From Hermatobates lingyangjiaoensis (lineage: Eukaryota; Arthropoda; Insecta; Hemiptera; Hermatobatidae), in the NCBI GenBank assembly GCA_026182355.1, contig JAPFBL010000604.1:186001-250000 (forward strand): a DNA stretch of 64,000 nucleotides, in the 5' to 3' direction. The translations under genes were made by a program, and so were the position numbers. The notes under the pieces were generated by a model, which saw only the letters and a program-made list of their open reading frames with translations, made no database searches and had not been told where the DNA came from. The first letter of the stretch is position 1. Every line of letters begins with the position of its first letter. Below are positions 1 through 12,744 of this stretch, piece after piece.

Positions 1-330
1 AAAAAAAAACCGTCATTTAAACACTGTGCCAGCAGTTCTACGGTTGTATCTGGCCAGTGTTATTACATTGTGTATTTAGTGGGAAATCAAAAAATATTAA
101 AAATATCAGCCATTTGACTTCAAAAAAATTTATTTTAATTTATCGAGTAAAATATAAGTTATAAGGACATTGCAAAGTATAAAAGTGAAGTGTTTTAGTT
201 GATCAAAGAGTTCTAGGTAAGTTAGTATACCAAATTATTAAGAGTATTTAAAATAATTAAATTTATAAATTTATTTGATAGTTTTATTTTAAGATTTTAA
301 TAGTATTATTTTTTAGATGAGCATGCTTAA
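1..330. other. AT-rich intergenic sequence
   Basis: I see no coding frame, RNA gene or recognisable element here. The stretch leads into the 151-bp tandem repeat that follows. Confidence 0.5.
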
Positions 331-632
331 ATCACTTCTGCTATATTTAATAAAACATGGTAGCATATTAAAAGGTAAGTCACTTCATTGAGTAATGTTT
401 TAGGGTTCATTAAATACAGGTCAATATCTCGCAGGCAAATATCACTTGGTGACAGTTTGAACAACTTTTATGTTGATGTAAATCATTTCTGCTATATTTA
501 ATAAAACATGGTAGCATATTAAAAGGTAAGTCAGTTCATTGCGTAATGTTTTATGGTTTATGAAATACAGGTCAATATCTCACAGGCAAATATCACATGG
601 TGACAGTTTGAACAACTTTCAAGTTAGAATTA
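331..632 (+). repeat. 151-bp tandem duplication
   Basis: Two direct copies (331-481 and 482-632) share blocks such as ctgctatatttaataaaaca and acaggtcaatatctc at a 151-base offset. A third partial copy (tttatgttgatgt then aatcatttctg) resumes near 1004, beyond the family P fold-back. The simplest reading is that the fold-back inserted into this tandem repeat. Confidence 0.8.
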
Positions 633-957
633 GTAATAATACAATCCGTCATACCTCGTAAAGTCTCTGAAAAGCTCGACCGGTTTCGGGTCCGTCTGGA
701 TCCCATCTTCAAGATCACCTAACTGACTGTGAATGTTATTTTCCTATAGCCTACCTATATATATATCATCTACATTGTGTAATCAGTGTTGTCTGTGTCA
801 TTACACAATGTAGATGATATATATAGTTAGGCTATAGGAAAATAACATTCACAGTCAGTTAGGTGCTCTTGAAGATGGGATCCAGACGGACCCAAAACCG
901 GTCGAGCTTTTCAGAGACTTTACGATGTATGACGGATTGTATTATTACTAATTCTAA
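624..957. repeat. Fold-back repeat, family P, with hammerhead-like motifs
   Basis: A 334-bp head-to-head inverted repeat whose arms pair almost end to end (624 with 957). Each arm carries the hammerhead-like motif reading outward: minus strand 674-716 and plus strand 865-907. In the right arm the order is GCTC, TTGAAGA, T, a stem-loop GGG-A-TCC/GGA-CCC, AAA, the palindrome ACCGGT, C, and GAGC. GCTC and GAGC pair as stem I. The left arm keeps GAA but has GATC in place of GCTC, so each arm has lost a different part. The outer sequence (cgtcatacctcgta and actaacctcagtgg) matches family M. The element is probably the terminal repeat of a Penelope-like element. Confidence 0.75.
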
Positions 958-1059
958 TATTACTAACCTCAGTGGAACTAACCCATTAACTATATTTAAC
1001 TTTTATGTTGATGTTAATCATTTCTGGACTATCTTAGTATTTCATTTGTTAATATTACA

Positions 1060-1580
1060 TAAACGGCTTATAATGGAGTAGGGAGATGTACTGTTTGGAG
1101 GGCAAGGTTATGACTGGTCGCTTAGGTAGGTTGTTGTTGGAGGGAATGATGGAGGAAGATGGTTGGCCTGATTCGCGAAGTGTTTCCAGGCAGAAGCCAT
1201 TTTGCCCTTTTCTGGCTCCCATGGCCTGTATCCAGCCGACTGGCTGATTTATACCCTCAATCAGGTTAATGCAGCGCCCCCCCTGCTCCCCAAAATCAAT
1301 CCCGTCTGACAACCTAACCGCACTGCTTAATCCCCCCTCCTGCTCGCACCGCCCTCTGCTTAAGTCCCATCAAACCATATTCTAAATACCCCTTCCCACT
1401 TGTTACTCAAAAAATGTTCTTAAACTAAGAATGCATAGACACTCTGCTTCATAAAAACCACCCTAAACTGACTAAACTCAAAAACTGGGTGACAGAATAC
1501 TATCAGATTCGATGTAATAAAAAGGCAAAATATCTAAACTTTGTCCTAAATTGTATCCCAATTAATAAAAGCAGAAATGA
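1060..1580. other. Unassigned, locally GC-richer sequence
   Basis: Bases 1100-1370 are clearly GC-richer than their surroundings. The open frames are short and I recognise no motif. It could be old unique sequence or a decayed element. Confidence 0.3.
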
Positions 1581-1589
1581 TTTAAGCAT

Positions 1590-1715
1590 GACTTATCTAA
1601 AAAAATAAACCCCAATTAAAATCTAACAATTAAAGAAGTATTGTGTACAAATTGACGTTGATGCTTGTAATACACAGTGAAACATGCTGGAATGAAATAT
1701 AAAATAATAAAAAAA
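1590..1715 (+). mobile_element. LINE 3' tail with A-rich end
   Basis: The segment containing gtattgtgtacaaattgac and aacatgctgg and ending in an A-rich tail matches the reverse complement of about 24757-24850. The two copies share the last ~120 bases before the A-rich tail, which marks this as the 3' terminus of one LINE family. No coding sequence is included. Confidence 0.55.
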
Positions 1716-2519
1716 TATTTGGTTCTCAAATATCCACGTAATACTTATTAGAAATAGAAAGAAACTGGAAAGCAAACCAAAACACTATTACTCATTGTCA
1801 ATATTTTGGCCATGTAAATAGTCGTCGTAAGGATGAAGCGGTAGCATGAGAAGGTGACAGTCAGGTTATATATGTAAAGGTTCAACTGGATTTATTAAGC
1901 TAAAACTAGTAAAGCTCATGAAAGCATGGTCTCATTACAAGCTCTGTTTTGAACAGGAAATTGTCAATACTTGCTTAAAAAAATAACATTTTTCAAATAA
2001 TTGGGACAAAAGGTAATCAAACCTACTTAAATATATACTTAAAGAACATATTTTTATATGCATGAATAACAATGTCGGTTTGGTCTTCTTACAGCGTGTT
2101 TTTCGATAGTTGAGGATTCTCTGAATACGACTTTGTAGCAGTCTCCTATATCTGTTATAAGGGAGATAAAACTGAATAAACTTTGTCAGTTCCTAACCTA
2201 TACTGCGCAGACACTACTTATATATATCTATTTCGAAATTAAGGTAATTTCGTTGTATAATCTAACTGATAATGTCACATGAGAAGTGGCTCAGTTATCA
2301 AACTCTTCACACCTACACTCCTAGAATATTTATATTGATAAACCGTCTTAGAAAAAGTCTTGAAGGAGGACAAGACAATGTCCGAAAAGAGTTTAACTAA
2401 TAAAAACAGGTTTCTCCATTCTTTTACTAACCTTACCGGAAATAACATTATGCATACATTGAATATAAAATTGTGTCATATTTTAGGGCTGAATCCCTTT
2501 TATACTCAACACAATATTT
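1716..2519. other. AT-rich sequence, nothing assigned
   Basis: No repeat, RNA or protein similarity that I can support. Short open frames have no recognisable composition or motif. Confidence 0.4.
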
Positions 2520-2650
2520 GGGGGAGGGAGAGAGAGAGAGTGAGAGAGAGAAAGTAGAGAGAGAGAGAGAGTAAGGAGAGAAAGAGAGAACGTAAGGAGG
2601 GAGAGAGAGAGAGTAAGGAGAGAGAGAGAGTAAGGAGAGAAAGAGAAGGT
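2520..2650 (+). repeat. (GA)n microsatellite
   Basis: Long interrupted run of GAGA with GTAAGGAGA interruptions. It creates spurious Arg/Glu-rich and Ser/Leu-rich frames on the two strands. Confidence 0.9.
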
Positions 2651-2692
2651 GGAATGCATTTACACACGTATTGCTGGGCTCCCAGAATACAA
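2645..2692 (-). mobile_element. Fragment of the polyA retroposon seen at 27.1-27.3 kb
   Basis: The reverse complement reads ctgggagccca, then gtgtaaatgcattccacc, matching the last bases before the polyA of the element at 27054-27305. Only the 3' end is present, next to the GA microsatellite. Confidence 0.55.
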
Positions 2693-2759
2693 TAATAATA
2701 GAAATAATAATAATAACAACAGTAACAATAATAATTATAAGACTCACAATTTGTTCTTA

Positions 2760-4310
2760 ATTCTACACTACAAATAAGAGTTATGTTTCTAAAATTAACC
2801 TGTCTACTGTTACAATTCTCTTACAAACCCGGTGAAAAAAAAAAAAAAAAATATTCTACCAATGAACGTGCAAAATATATTAGAATTGTCAATCATTTCA
2901 GATAATTAATTGTATTATCTCTTATATTTTATGAATTTATAAAAAAAAGTGGAAATCTCTTAATAAAGTTCAAGGATTTAATTATTTATTATAAATATAA
3001 AAAATATAAACAAGCAATAAGGTTTTGGCGCGATTTTATTTATTAATAGTGGTATTTTTATCTCTGATAAATTATTGGTTTGTTTACAATGATAAGTAGG
3101 CTCAGTTTAAAAAATTCCACTAAAAACAAGCCTTAAATATATGTTGGTTTATAAATGTGTCCCTTAAAATTACTTGATAATTTTATTAGTTTGTTAAGAA
3201 ATCAAAATATGATTTTGTACACCTTGAAATTATAAATAAGTTTTAGAAAACGAGATTAATATATTTTTTTTTAATCGGTTATAATTCAAAAGCGTGTATA
3301 TACGTACTTACTTAGGATTAACTGGTTCTATGGATGATAGAATTATTAGAAAATAAACTGGTTGAATGAGAAATTTAATGGGGAAATAATTTGAAAAGAA
3401 TTGATTTTTTCACTAAGGGTGGTGCACCCCGACTTAAACCAATCATTAATCAAAGGCCGCCTGAGTGATATTCTATCAAATACATTTGTTCCATATAAGA
3501 AATCATTTTGAGTTAAGAATGAAATGCAATCGTTTTTCCAATTTGATGAAACGAAGAATGGTTGAACAAGACAGGAAATCTTGAATAATAAGATGAAATG
3601 GAACAGGGAGAGGTATATTTTTCTCACTCAAGTCCCCCCCCCCCCCCCCCCTACTTCCTTCGTCTCAAAAGCTGAACATAAATGAAAAATGAGTCCGTTT
3701 ATTGCATCTCAGTTTTAAGTATAATCCTTATAGCTGGGGGGGAGGTTTGACGCGTTCCCATCAGTCTCTAAAGCTTACAGACAAATTTTCACCGACAAAA
3801 CAAAACACGGCCTTGGCTTTAGGGGAAGCATCTGAAAAATTACTGCGCCAGCGCATCTGATCCTGGGGGCCCCCTAATCCTGGCTTGAAAAATACCATCC
3901 ACTTTATTATTAATAGAAAATGTAAACAGGGGCGTCAGAACCCTATACGCCCCCCCCCCCCCCCTGAGCCTCAATCCGTTACACCTGATTATCTGTCAAC
4001 AGAGCAGGCATCGCAGTCACAACTCCTCGCTTTGTCCATTATTAACCATGTTTCACATCGCAACAACACGTCCAAAACAACCATATTATATAAATTATAA
4101 CTTGAAACCTACTCTACCTGATTATTTTTTTTTTTTTGAAAAATTATTGAATTTTTTGAAAGGAAATAGTTTTATTATAAAATATGTTTTAAATCGACTT
4201 TCAAACTAAGTATCACAAGAGGAGTATAGTGGTTAGTGAGTATACTGTTTTGATTTATTCATGATCCTTAACCTCTCGGACTTTATATGATAAAGCAGAA
4301 TAGGTAGATG
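2760..4310. other. Unassigned sequence with polyC tracts
   Basis: Poly-C runs lie at about 3634-3651 and 3950-3964. The stretch around 3840-3970 has C/G-rich blocks of the kind found at transposon ends, but I could not find a paired terminus. No gene is supported. Confidence 0.3.
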
Positions 4311-4319
4311 TTTTTTAAC

Positions 4320-4440
4320 GTGGATCCCTTTCGCCACGTCACGAAAACCAAATGTCCTTTCACGAATGATACAGGACGAAACGGTCCTTGTGAAGTGCCC
4401 AAGGTGGACCTCGCGGAGGCGGGCTTCCGCTACCTACAGC
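4320..4440 (-). mobile_element. Divergent SINE2-like fragment
   Basis: On the minus strand it contains gcccgcctccgcgaggtcca then cacgttaaa about 80 bases later, the same two blocks and order as the SINE2 copies at 21.1, 34.1, 39.2 and 39.5 kb. The sequence between them differs, so this is a distant relative or chimera. Confidence 0.4.
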
Positions 4441-4680
4441 AAGGAAAGCTTTAACGCTTATGCCAGTTAGTCACTAAAAGACTCAGGGTTACTTGATGAA
4501 ATGGATCATCAATGATTATAGAAAAATGAAAAGGGAAAATACAAGGATAACAGTTAATAGTGAGTTGAGAGATAGCAAAGATAGGTAAGTTAGAAAGGAG
4601 TCAGAGGTAGCAAGGGAAGGTGCAGAGAGAAAGTAGGAGAAGCACCAGACGGTAACCCGCCGGGACAGGCTGGGGGGCAG

Positions 4681-4898
<218 letters not shown>

Positions 4899-5044
4899 AG
4901 CCCGTTTGTGGGTGGGTGGGTGAGAGTGTATCCAAAGGTTGTGGTCACACTACAAACTCTACACTTTCGCATTCAAAAATGTTATTTCTGTTATAGTTAT
5001 ACAAAATGATATCATATGCATCAGTGGTGTAATATACAAAAATA

Positions 5045-5205
5045 AGAGTGTATATTGATAAGTGGTTAGTAGTGGTAGTACTAATCACTCTTTGCACTAC
5101 CTCCAGGAATGAAATACAAATAAATATATCCCATTTTGATATTTATATTCCACCAAAATGGTACATTATATATTATATACTCAAGACGTTTGATATTATG
5201 TTGAC
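5045..5205 (+). repeat. Dispersed repeat Rep-2, forward copy
   Basis: Shares tgcactacctccaggaatga and the following ~110 bases with the reverse complement of 6895-7085. Shorter related pieces lie at 36478-36545, 48585-48665, 49605-49680, 50868-50945 and 58745-58815. Not assigned to a known class. Confidence 0.5.
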
Positions 5206-5281
5206 TTGCACTAATGATGAGTGTAATACTTCTGGTATTTTAAACCACAAGTCACACTGACGCTTGCTTTAACTTTTCTTT

Positions 5282-5952
5282 CACCAGTAATGATTTTGAT
5301 TTTCATGGGCCATCACACCAGTAATGATTTTGATTTTCATGGGCCATCACACCAGTAATGATTTTGATTTTCATAGGCCATCACACCAGTAATGATTTTG
5401 ATTTTCATAGGCCATCACACCAGTAATGATTTTGATTTTCATAGGCCATCACACCAGTAATGATTTTGATTTTCATAGGCCATCCACCAGTAATGATTTT
5501 GATTTTCATGGGCCATCACACCAGTAATGATTTTGATTTTCATAGGCCATCACACCAGTAATGATTTTGATTTTCATGGGCCATCACACCAGTAATGATT
5601 TTGATTTTCATAGGCCATCCACCAGTAATGATTTTGATTTTCATAGGCCATCACACCAGTAATGATTTTGATTTTCATAGGCCATCACACCAGTAATGAT
5701 TTTGATTTTCATAGGCCATCACACCAGTAATGATTTTGATTTTCATGGGCCATCACACCAGTAATGATTTTGATTTTCATGGGCCATCACAACAGTAATG
5801 ATTTTGATTTTCATAGGCCATCCACCAGTAATGATTTTGATTTTCATAGGCCATCACACCAGTAATGATTTTGATTTTCATAGGCCATCACACCAGTAAT
5901 GATTTTGATTTTCATGGGCCATCACACCAGTAATGATTTTGATTTTCATGGG
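5282..5952 (+). repeat. 34-bp minisatellite, about 20 units
   Basis: Unit core is ccagtaatgattttgatttt followed by cat(a/g)ggccatcaca. The units differ mainly at one A/G site. Three boundaries (about 5483, 5617 and 5820) are 2 bases shorter, giving 32-bp units. Arrays are otherwise nearly identical, which suggests recent expansion. Confidence 0.95.
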
Positions 5953-5955
5953 CTG

Positions 5956-6890
5956 TCCCCTCAGTACTTTTCAAAAAATTGAAAACTGTATCTTATTTGT
6001 TGAATGATATAAATTTCAGTTGACTCTAAGACATTTTCCTGATCGTTTTCAAAATTAGTCTTTAAGTATTCCCTGCATAATACAGACTGCGTTTCTCAGA
6101 TACCAAAGCTTACTATTTCATTAATTTAACCTTTTTTTGTTAACTCGAGATCTTTTTTACATGCAATAATACACGCACAATGCATGGTGTTCAAATACAT
6201 CGTTAACTATAATTTAATACACGTTATTAATTAAAGACATCTCAAACGTTTAATTGTAGTTTTTGTAGCAGTATTCATGGTATGTATCTGATAGTCACCT
6301 TGGCCCCAAATATTTTTTTTCTTAATATCCACCTAGGTGTATTGATATTGCAGTCCTTTATGGTACTCAGGAGGGTAAAGTGTAGTACGTTATCTATTAC
6401 TCCCTGTCTGTTTACTATAGAAGATTTATAAGATCCAAAGTCGAGTGCATAAAAAGAAATTAATCCTTCATTAATCTTTAAAGAACAATAATATTTATCC
6501 GATTTAAATTTAAATAGTTAAATTTAATTTAATCCTTAATCTAGTTTTATAATAAGAAAATGCACAAATATGTTTAAATGTTGAAAAGTTAAATAAAATT
6601 ACCCCTTTGACCCTTTTGAACCCCTTTGTTCTACTTAAGGGAAGTTTATAATGATTTTGGCTCATACTCGTACAGTGAGCCAATCATTAAGTATGGGTGA
6701 GCCAAATACATGGTACTTGTGTGTCACCCATCCACACCCTGTTACCACACCCTGTGCCCTTCTAGCATTGCGTTCAAGTGAGAGCCATATATACAACATT
6801 ATTGTCACCTTTGTTTGCTCTCATTGTTTTAAGTTGATTATCAGTGGTGCGCAATTAGTTATTTTATAGTATTTATCAACTTTAGAAAAC
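5956..6890. other. AT-rich sequence, nothing assigned
   Basis: No supported gene or element. A frame at 6651-6869 has no recognisable motif. Confidence 0.4.
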
Positions 6891-6894
6891 CAGC

Positions 6895-7085
6895 AGTAGT
6901 CTCTAAATAAAAAAAATCTGGAGTGGCCTGCACTCAAATTTACAATAAGTAAATATAATATCAAACCTCTTGGGTAGATAATGTACCATGTAGACATAAT
7001 ATAAATGTCTAAATGGGAGATGTTTATTACAGTTTCATTCCTGTAGGTAGTACAGATAGTGATTGATTCACTTATCAATATATGC
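6895..7085 (-). repeat. Dispersed repeat Rep-2, inverted copy
   Basis: Reverse complement of the repeat at 5045-5205, including tctggagtggcctgcactc at its outer end, which recurs at about 36489. Confidence 0.5.
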
Positions 7086-7099
7086 CCTTATTTTCGTAT

Positions 7100-7690
7100 A
7101 TCACATATTGATGCATATAATATCATCTGCATTACCACAGCAGTAATAACACTTTTGTAAAGTCAAAGTGACGATATCGTGTTATGAAATAATCTGTTAC
7201 AGAAGAAAATGACTTTTGTTACTATAGCCAATGGATATCCAAGACCAACGAATATTCTATGCATGTCAGTGCACGTCGTAATTAACAGTCCTGGACCAGA
7301 AGACCACTACTGTTAAATCCTCATCCTGCATTTTTTGTTAAGGTCAGAAATCATTGTTAAGGACTGGGATGGGACGTCAGTCTGTCAGGACGTCCTTCAC
7401 GAATATGGAAGGAGTCACATTCGTGGTCGTATGGTCTTGCGGCTTTGCATTGTCTGAGGTACTGTATAACGTGAAGTCATTAGGTAGTCATATTTAGCTG
7501 AGGACCTGATTCTGAAAAAGTCTGTCATCTAATTACCATAGAATCAGCTTAAATTAATATCTGTTTGGTAAAATAAAACTAAGGAGTCCATTCCTCTTAA
7601 TTCAATATTACTCAAAAGATCATAAGATTCATAAATACAAAAAAGTCAACAACCAGTAGCTTTTCACACCATACATAACATAAGTAACTT
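7100..7690. other. Unassigned sequence
   Basis: No motif recognised. Bases near 7370-7460 are GC-richer than average but contain no open frame of note. Confidence 0.3.
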
Positions 7691-7692
7691 TT

Positions 7693-7790
7693 CCCTTTGT
7701 GCTATATTCGGTTATAACGCTGCTGTAAATAGATATTGAGAAAAAATATTTTAGTAATTAACCAATTTTACATACTCAAATCAAATTCAA
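7693..7790 (+). repeat. Partial copy of dispersed repeat Rep-1
   Basis: Similar to 8916-9010 and 36723-36830 (attctgttataa-like block, then tattgagaaa, then tagtaatta and catactcaaatc). Only this ~100-base part is present. Confidence 0.45.
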
Positions 7791-7799
7791 TATAACTTA

Positions 7800-8880
7800 A
7801 AAGTTGTATGAATGGAAAACATCAGAAATTATATGTTTGGTTAGGAAACACAGATGAACATACCCTTAATTTTGTAAATATAAGGTAATAAATTTAATCT
7901 ACTACTACTACTACTTTAAGAATTTAAATAATCTACTGTTAAGTATTTTTAATTGTTTTCACTATAACAAATTTAGTCTATAAGGCTCAAAATAACATAA
8001 ATTAACTAAAAATAAATTTATTCAATGCTTTATTATATGTATTAGTAGTAGTTATTTAAGAACTAATTAATTATTTTGATATATTTTTATGAAAATAATT
8101 CCAGAGAAACATCACACATAAAAGTCGCTCTTCATTGTAGTAAATTACATCTTTCTACGAGGCAGTCCAAATATAATAGTAAGTTTTTGTGAAATCTTTA
8201 ATGTGTACTGTTTCTTTTGGTTTATCTAGTTTGTGGAATCGTTTTAATTGCTAATATGAAAGAAATAATATTTAGTATTATACTAATTAAGTAATCATTA
8301 AAGATACAAAAATAAGTTAAAATATGTACTTACTATTTGAAGTATTATTAAAAGAATTAACTGGTAAACACAATAAACTATAGAGAGGTTAAAACAGTTA
8401 GAAAGCTTCCAGGAAAACGCGGAGGACTAAAATAGGAGTGTATTAGCGCCTTTTTAGAATGACTTAGCTCTACCGGTGCACCAATCACATGCCGTCTAAA
8501 TTATCTCATTTTAAAATAGTCCCCTTCTATCAGTGTTTCTTTTATAAATATTAACTAAACATACAATAGCCAGTGGATTTCTTACATCGTTTACTTGACA
8601 TCCTTCTACACTGAATATTAAAGTAAAATTTTCAAATTTAAAACAGGAAAATACCCTTATTTTCTCTGAAAAACATCATAAACAGCGAAGAAAAAATGTT
8701 GTTTTAAGATGATTTATAATTAAAGATGTACGATAATTACATTTATTAATCTCTAAACGAAAGATTTAACTTTTGAATTACCTTTTACATTTTTGGTTTT
8801 TTATAGAATTATTATACTGGGAATTTTATGGCTTCTTAATATTTAATAAGATCTTTTTCCTTCCCCTTTGTCAAATAACA
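7800..8880. other. AT-rich sequence, nothing assigned
   Basis: A very AT-rich stretch with no gene, terminal repeat or tandem array that I can support. Confidence 0.4.
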
Positions 8881-10310
8881 TATATACGAATTTTTTCTGA
8901 GTGAGTGTTATCCTTTTCCTGCCTCCTGTATTCTGTTATAAGTTTGCTATGAATGTATATTGAGAAATAATATATTAGTAATTAGCTAGTTTACATACTC
9001 AAATCGAAGTCAAAGCCAGCTATTCATTATAATTTAAATCTGTTATAGTTGAGAGCTTCTAATTTTTGAAAATAATAAATATGAACTATTAGACTAGAAT
9101 AGTAAAAAAACTGGATATTTCTCAACAAACATAAGTCCTCTTTCTTGAGGAAAGAGTCCATTCCTCACATTTCAATATCATGGAAAGTTACTACAACTCA
9201 CAATGACAATGTAATTGTAACTGATATTAAGTTTTGCTCAAGAGTGCAATGTATAGATTTATTAAAGCATTTTATAAGACAAATCCATCATGCCATGGAA
9301 GACAAAGGTAATTTATTTATGTTTATTGGCGGTGATTTTTTTACATGTAAAAATATTATTCCTCTTACACCTCGTATAAGTCAATAAACTATTTAAATTT
9401 TTCCTTTATAAATATCAATTTTATCTCAGTGGATTCGCTCAAAAAATTTTTAAGTCAATGTAAACAATGAAAAAAAATATAAAAAATTCGACAAGTATAA
9501 CAGGTGATCTCTTAGTCTAGGATAAACAAACAGTTTTTAAAACATTATTGCTTTTTCCCGCATTTGAAACTTCATGATTTTTTTTATGAAATGCTAATTT
9601 TTCGTTCCATTTTTGATCAAATTTGTATTATTTTTTAATGAGCCATTTAGCGTCAAAAAAACATTTTCTGAAAACAGAAATCGTACTGTAACGCCCCTTT
9701 GCCGAATTTAATTTTGAAAAAAAATATCTCAACTCATTCTTCACATAATGTTCTATTTTTAGGCATAGTTTAATTTTGATTCGTCAAGCAGTATGGCTTG
9801 TATCGCTCTCACAAGGTTTGAGATTGAATTATAAGTCAAAATTTTTACATTTTATTAAAAAAAAATATTTCCTGTTGTTTTAAAATTCTGAATATATTTT
9901 TCGTTTGTGTCATTTGAAACCTCAAAGATAATGTCAAAATTTCAAAACTCTAGGGTTATCAGTTTAGGAGAAATAAATGTTTTCTAAAAAACGGTTTTTG
10001 GCAAAAAAAGTGACTTTCCCATCATGCATAATTCTTCCCAAACAATAGGGATCTTTGTCTTTATGGGGTCCATTTTTGTGCAAAATATCAACTTGATCCA
10101 TCAAAGATTCTGGACCGTAGCAAGCAATGCTAACACACTCACCCACTCACCCACGCACCCACCCACCCACACACACACAGACATCATCGAAAAAACTTCA
10201 TAAAACGACTTTTGGGACCTCAAAACATGTAATTCCGTCAAAATCTCGAGATCGAATTTTTTCACGATCACTATAGTTTACTTATAGTAAAGTAAAAAAT
10301 ATGCAAGATA
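8880..10310. repeat. Dispersed repeat Rep-1, copy 1 (about 1.4 kb)
   Basis: Closely similar over its whole length to 36690-38128. Landmarks in order are tcctctttcttgaggaaaga, aggtgatctcttagtctagg, catcatgcataattcttccc, an (ACCC)n/(CA)n tract, and a terminal palindrome around tttacttatagtaaagta. A similar end in the opposite orientation lies at 56148-56205. An 80-codon frame at 9145-9387 is broken in the second copy, so it is not convincing as a gene. Class unknown; it may be a non-autonomous element. Confidence 0.7.
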
Positions 10311-10484
10311 AAAACTGAACCTTTGAAAAATGTCAAATTATAAATTCAGTAAAGTATTAAAGTATTAATTTGAAATAGAGCAATTGTCATAGTCATGTTA
10401 AATATAGCTGTTCTACTATATCAACGAAGTTAGGCAAGATTGGGCGTGGTAGCATATTGAATGGGTGACTCTACGTCAACACAA

Positions 10485-11395
10485 TTTGGCTCATCCATTG
10501 CGATCCATTGTATCATCCAATATGAGCTACAACATAGATCATCCATTGCGATACATTGATTCATCCAATATGAGCCAGAATATGGCTCATCCCTTGTTTC
10601 ATCCAATATGAACCAGAATATGGCTCATCCATTGTGATCCATTGTTTCATCTAATATTAGCTACAACATGGATGTATATTGCGATACATTATTTTATCCA
10701 ATATGAGCCAGAATAAGTATCATCCATTATTATCCATTGTTTCATTGAGTATGAACCAGAATATGGCTTATCCATTGTGATATATTGTTTCATCCAATAT
10801 GAACCACAATATGGCTCATCCAATGTTATCCATTGTTTCATCCAATATGAACCAGAATAGGGCTCATCCATTATTTCATCCAATATGAACCAGAATATTT
10901 ATCATCCATTATGATCCATTGTTTCATCCAATATGAGCCAGAATATGTCTCATCCATTATGATCTATTGTTTCATGAAGTATGAACCAGAATATGGCTTA
11001 TCCATTGTGATATATTGTTTCATCAAGTATGAACCAGAATATGGCTTATCCATTGTGATATATTGTTTCATCCAATATGAACCAGTATATGATTGATCCA
11101 TTGTGATCCATTGTATAACCAAATATGAACTACAATATGGCTCATCCATTGTAATCCATTGTATCATCCAATATAAATCGGAATATGGCTCATACATTGT
11201 GATCCCTTGTATCAACCAATATGAGCCACGATATGACTCATCCATTGTGAAATATTGTATCATTCAATACGAGCCACAATATGGATCATCCATTGCGATC
11301 TATTGTTTCATTCAATATTTACTAGAATATGGCTCATACATTGTGAACCATTGTGTCATCCAATATGAAGCAGAATATGGCTAATCTATTATCAA
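10485..11395 (+). repeat. 48-bp minisatellite, about 19 divergent units
   Basis: Unit is roughly atccaatatgaaccagaata, tggctcatccattg, tgatccattgtttc. Units vary far more than those of the 34-bp array, so this is older. Since 48 is divisible by 3, it keeps short frames open on both strands; these are not genes. Confidence 0.9.
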
Positions 11396-11399
11396 TATT

Positions 11400-12190
11400 T
11401 AGCCATATTGTGCCCAATCAATCAATTTGTGCCCAATCAAAAAGTAGCTACACATTTTTCCCTTGGCTAACACAAATGAGGTAAATTCTATACATGTAGG
11501 CGTTAAAAAAAAAAATTAATCATAAACTCCATAATTTCGTGTAAATATGAATATTAAAGAAGTAATGACTATGAAGAATATAAGTCTAAGGGAAGGGATG
11601 ATGGTAGAAATCTGGGTGAAGAGACGACGGTTGGGAAGCCGGATTATCGCGTACATTAGCCGAATCGTGGCAACGCTGGGGTTAAATGGAGCCAAACGAA
11701 TGGGCTGGGGTGAGAAGGGCGAGAGGGGGTGAGGTGGTAGTTTAGGGGTGGTTTTATGGTGATGATGAAGACTAACGGGGAGTGCCCAATTACTCAGCAT
11801 ATGCGGCCCACAGCCCTCCGCCCCAATCGGCCCTCTAATATATGACCCTTTCTTTTAATTGAAGGAACAGCAAACGTTAAATGAAGGCCCTATCCTTTCA
11901 TATGTAACCCTCTTTACCAGACTGGTCAAGATTGGGAGTGACTAAGTAATTACTCCACAACCCCCCCTCCCTCCCTCTCATCCGAAGTCGCTAATTCTCC
12001 CTTTGTTACAGAAGCCACTTCATTAAACAATAAACACACGGCTTATATATAGTAAAACTAGTTACTGCTAATAAAAAATATTACTTTCATCAACAAAAGA
12101 TACTTGCGGTAAGAGTAAAGGAAATAAGAAAAGCATCGTAAAGTTCTATAACTCTATTGTAGTGCAATCAGTTATTATGTGGTATTTACT
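11400..12190. other. Unassigned sequence
   Basis: Bases 11560-11850 are locally GC-richer with overlapping short frames on both strands. I see no motif or codon evidence for a gene. Confidence 0.3.
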
Positions 12191-12191
12191 C

Positions 12192-12434
12192 ATTGTAGGT
12201 TAAAAGCTAATGAAATGGTCTCCACATATAAAAATTAAATCGTATAAACAACGTGTTTCGAACACGTAGTGTTCTTCCTCAGGTATTAACTGAAAAATAC
12301 AATGACACAATGACAAAATACAGTGTAATTGTATTTGTTAATGCCTGAGGAAGAACACTACGTTTTCAAAACGCGTTCTTTATGCCATTAAATGTTTCTA
12401 TGTGGAAACCATTTCATTAGCTTTTTACCTACAA
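12192..12434. repeat. Fold-back repeat, family A, copy 1
   Basis: Head-to-head inverted repeat; attgtaggttaaaagctaat at the left pairs with the right end. The right motif starts with CTGAGGA at 12345-12351, then A and the stem GAACAC/GTTTTC, with GAA changed to AAA before ACGCGT. The left motif (minus, about 12251-12285) keeps GAA but has ACGTGT for the palindrome. Flanking tails resemble family B. Confidence 0.75.
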
Positions 12435-12744
12435 TAAATTGAAATTATTGGAATCGACGTTAGAAAACAGAACAACAGCCATCCTCGGCCTCTCAATACT
12501 CTATTTAACAGCTTCCCAATTATTAAATATATGTTACGATATTATTGTTATATTATAGACTTAAATATGCATAAGTATCATACATAATACATCAAATATT
12601 ATATTTTATATTTTAGAAGAGTTTTCTGGTATTTTTGATGTTATAAAACAAATATGGATGCAGTAGGTAACGTATCTATGTAGATAAATATAGGATACTG
12701 TATAAAAATGTTTACTTTTTAATAGTACATAAGAATTATTTATG

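Noticed and set aside
5282..5952. CRISPR array
   Set aside because: The 34-bp units are contiguous without unique spacers and the setting is eukaryotic.
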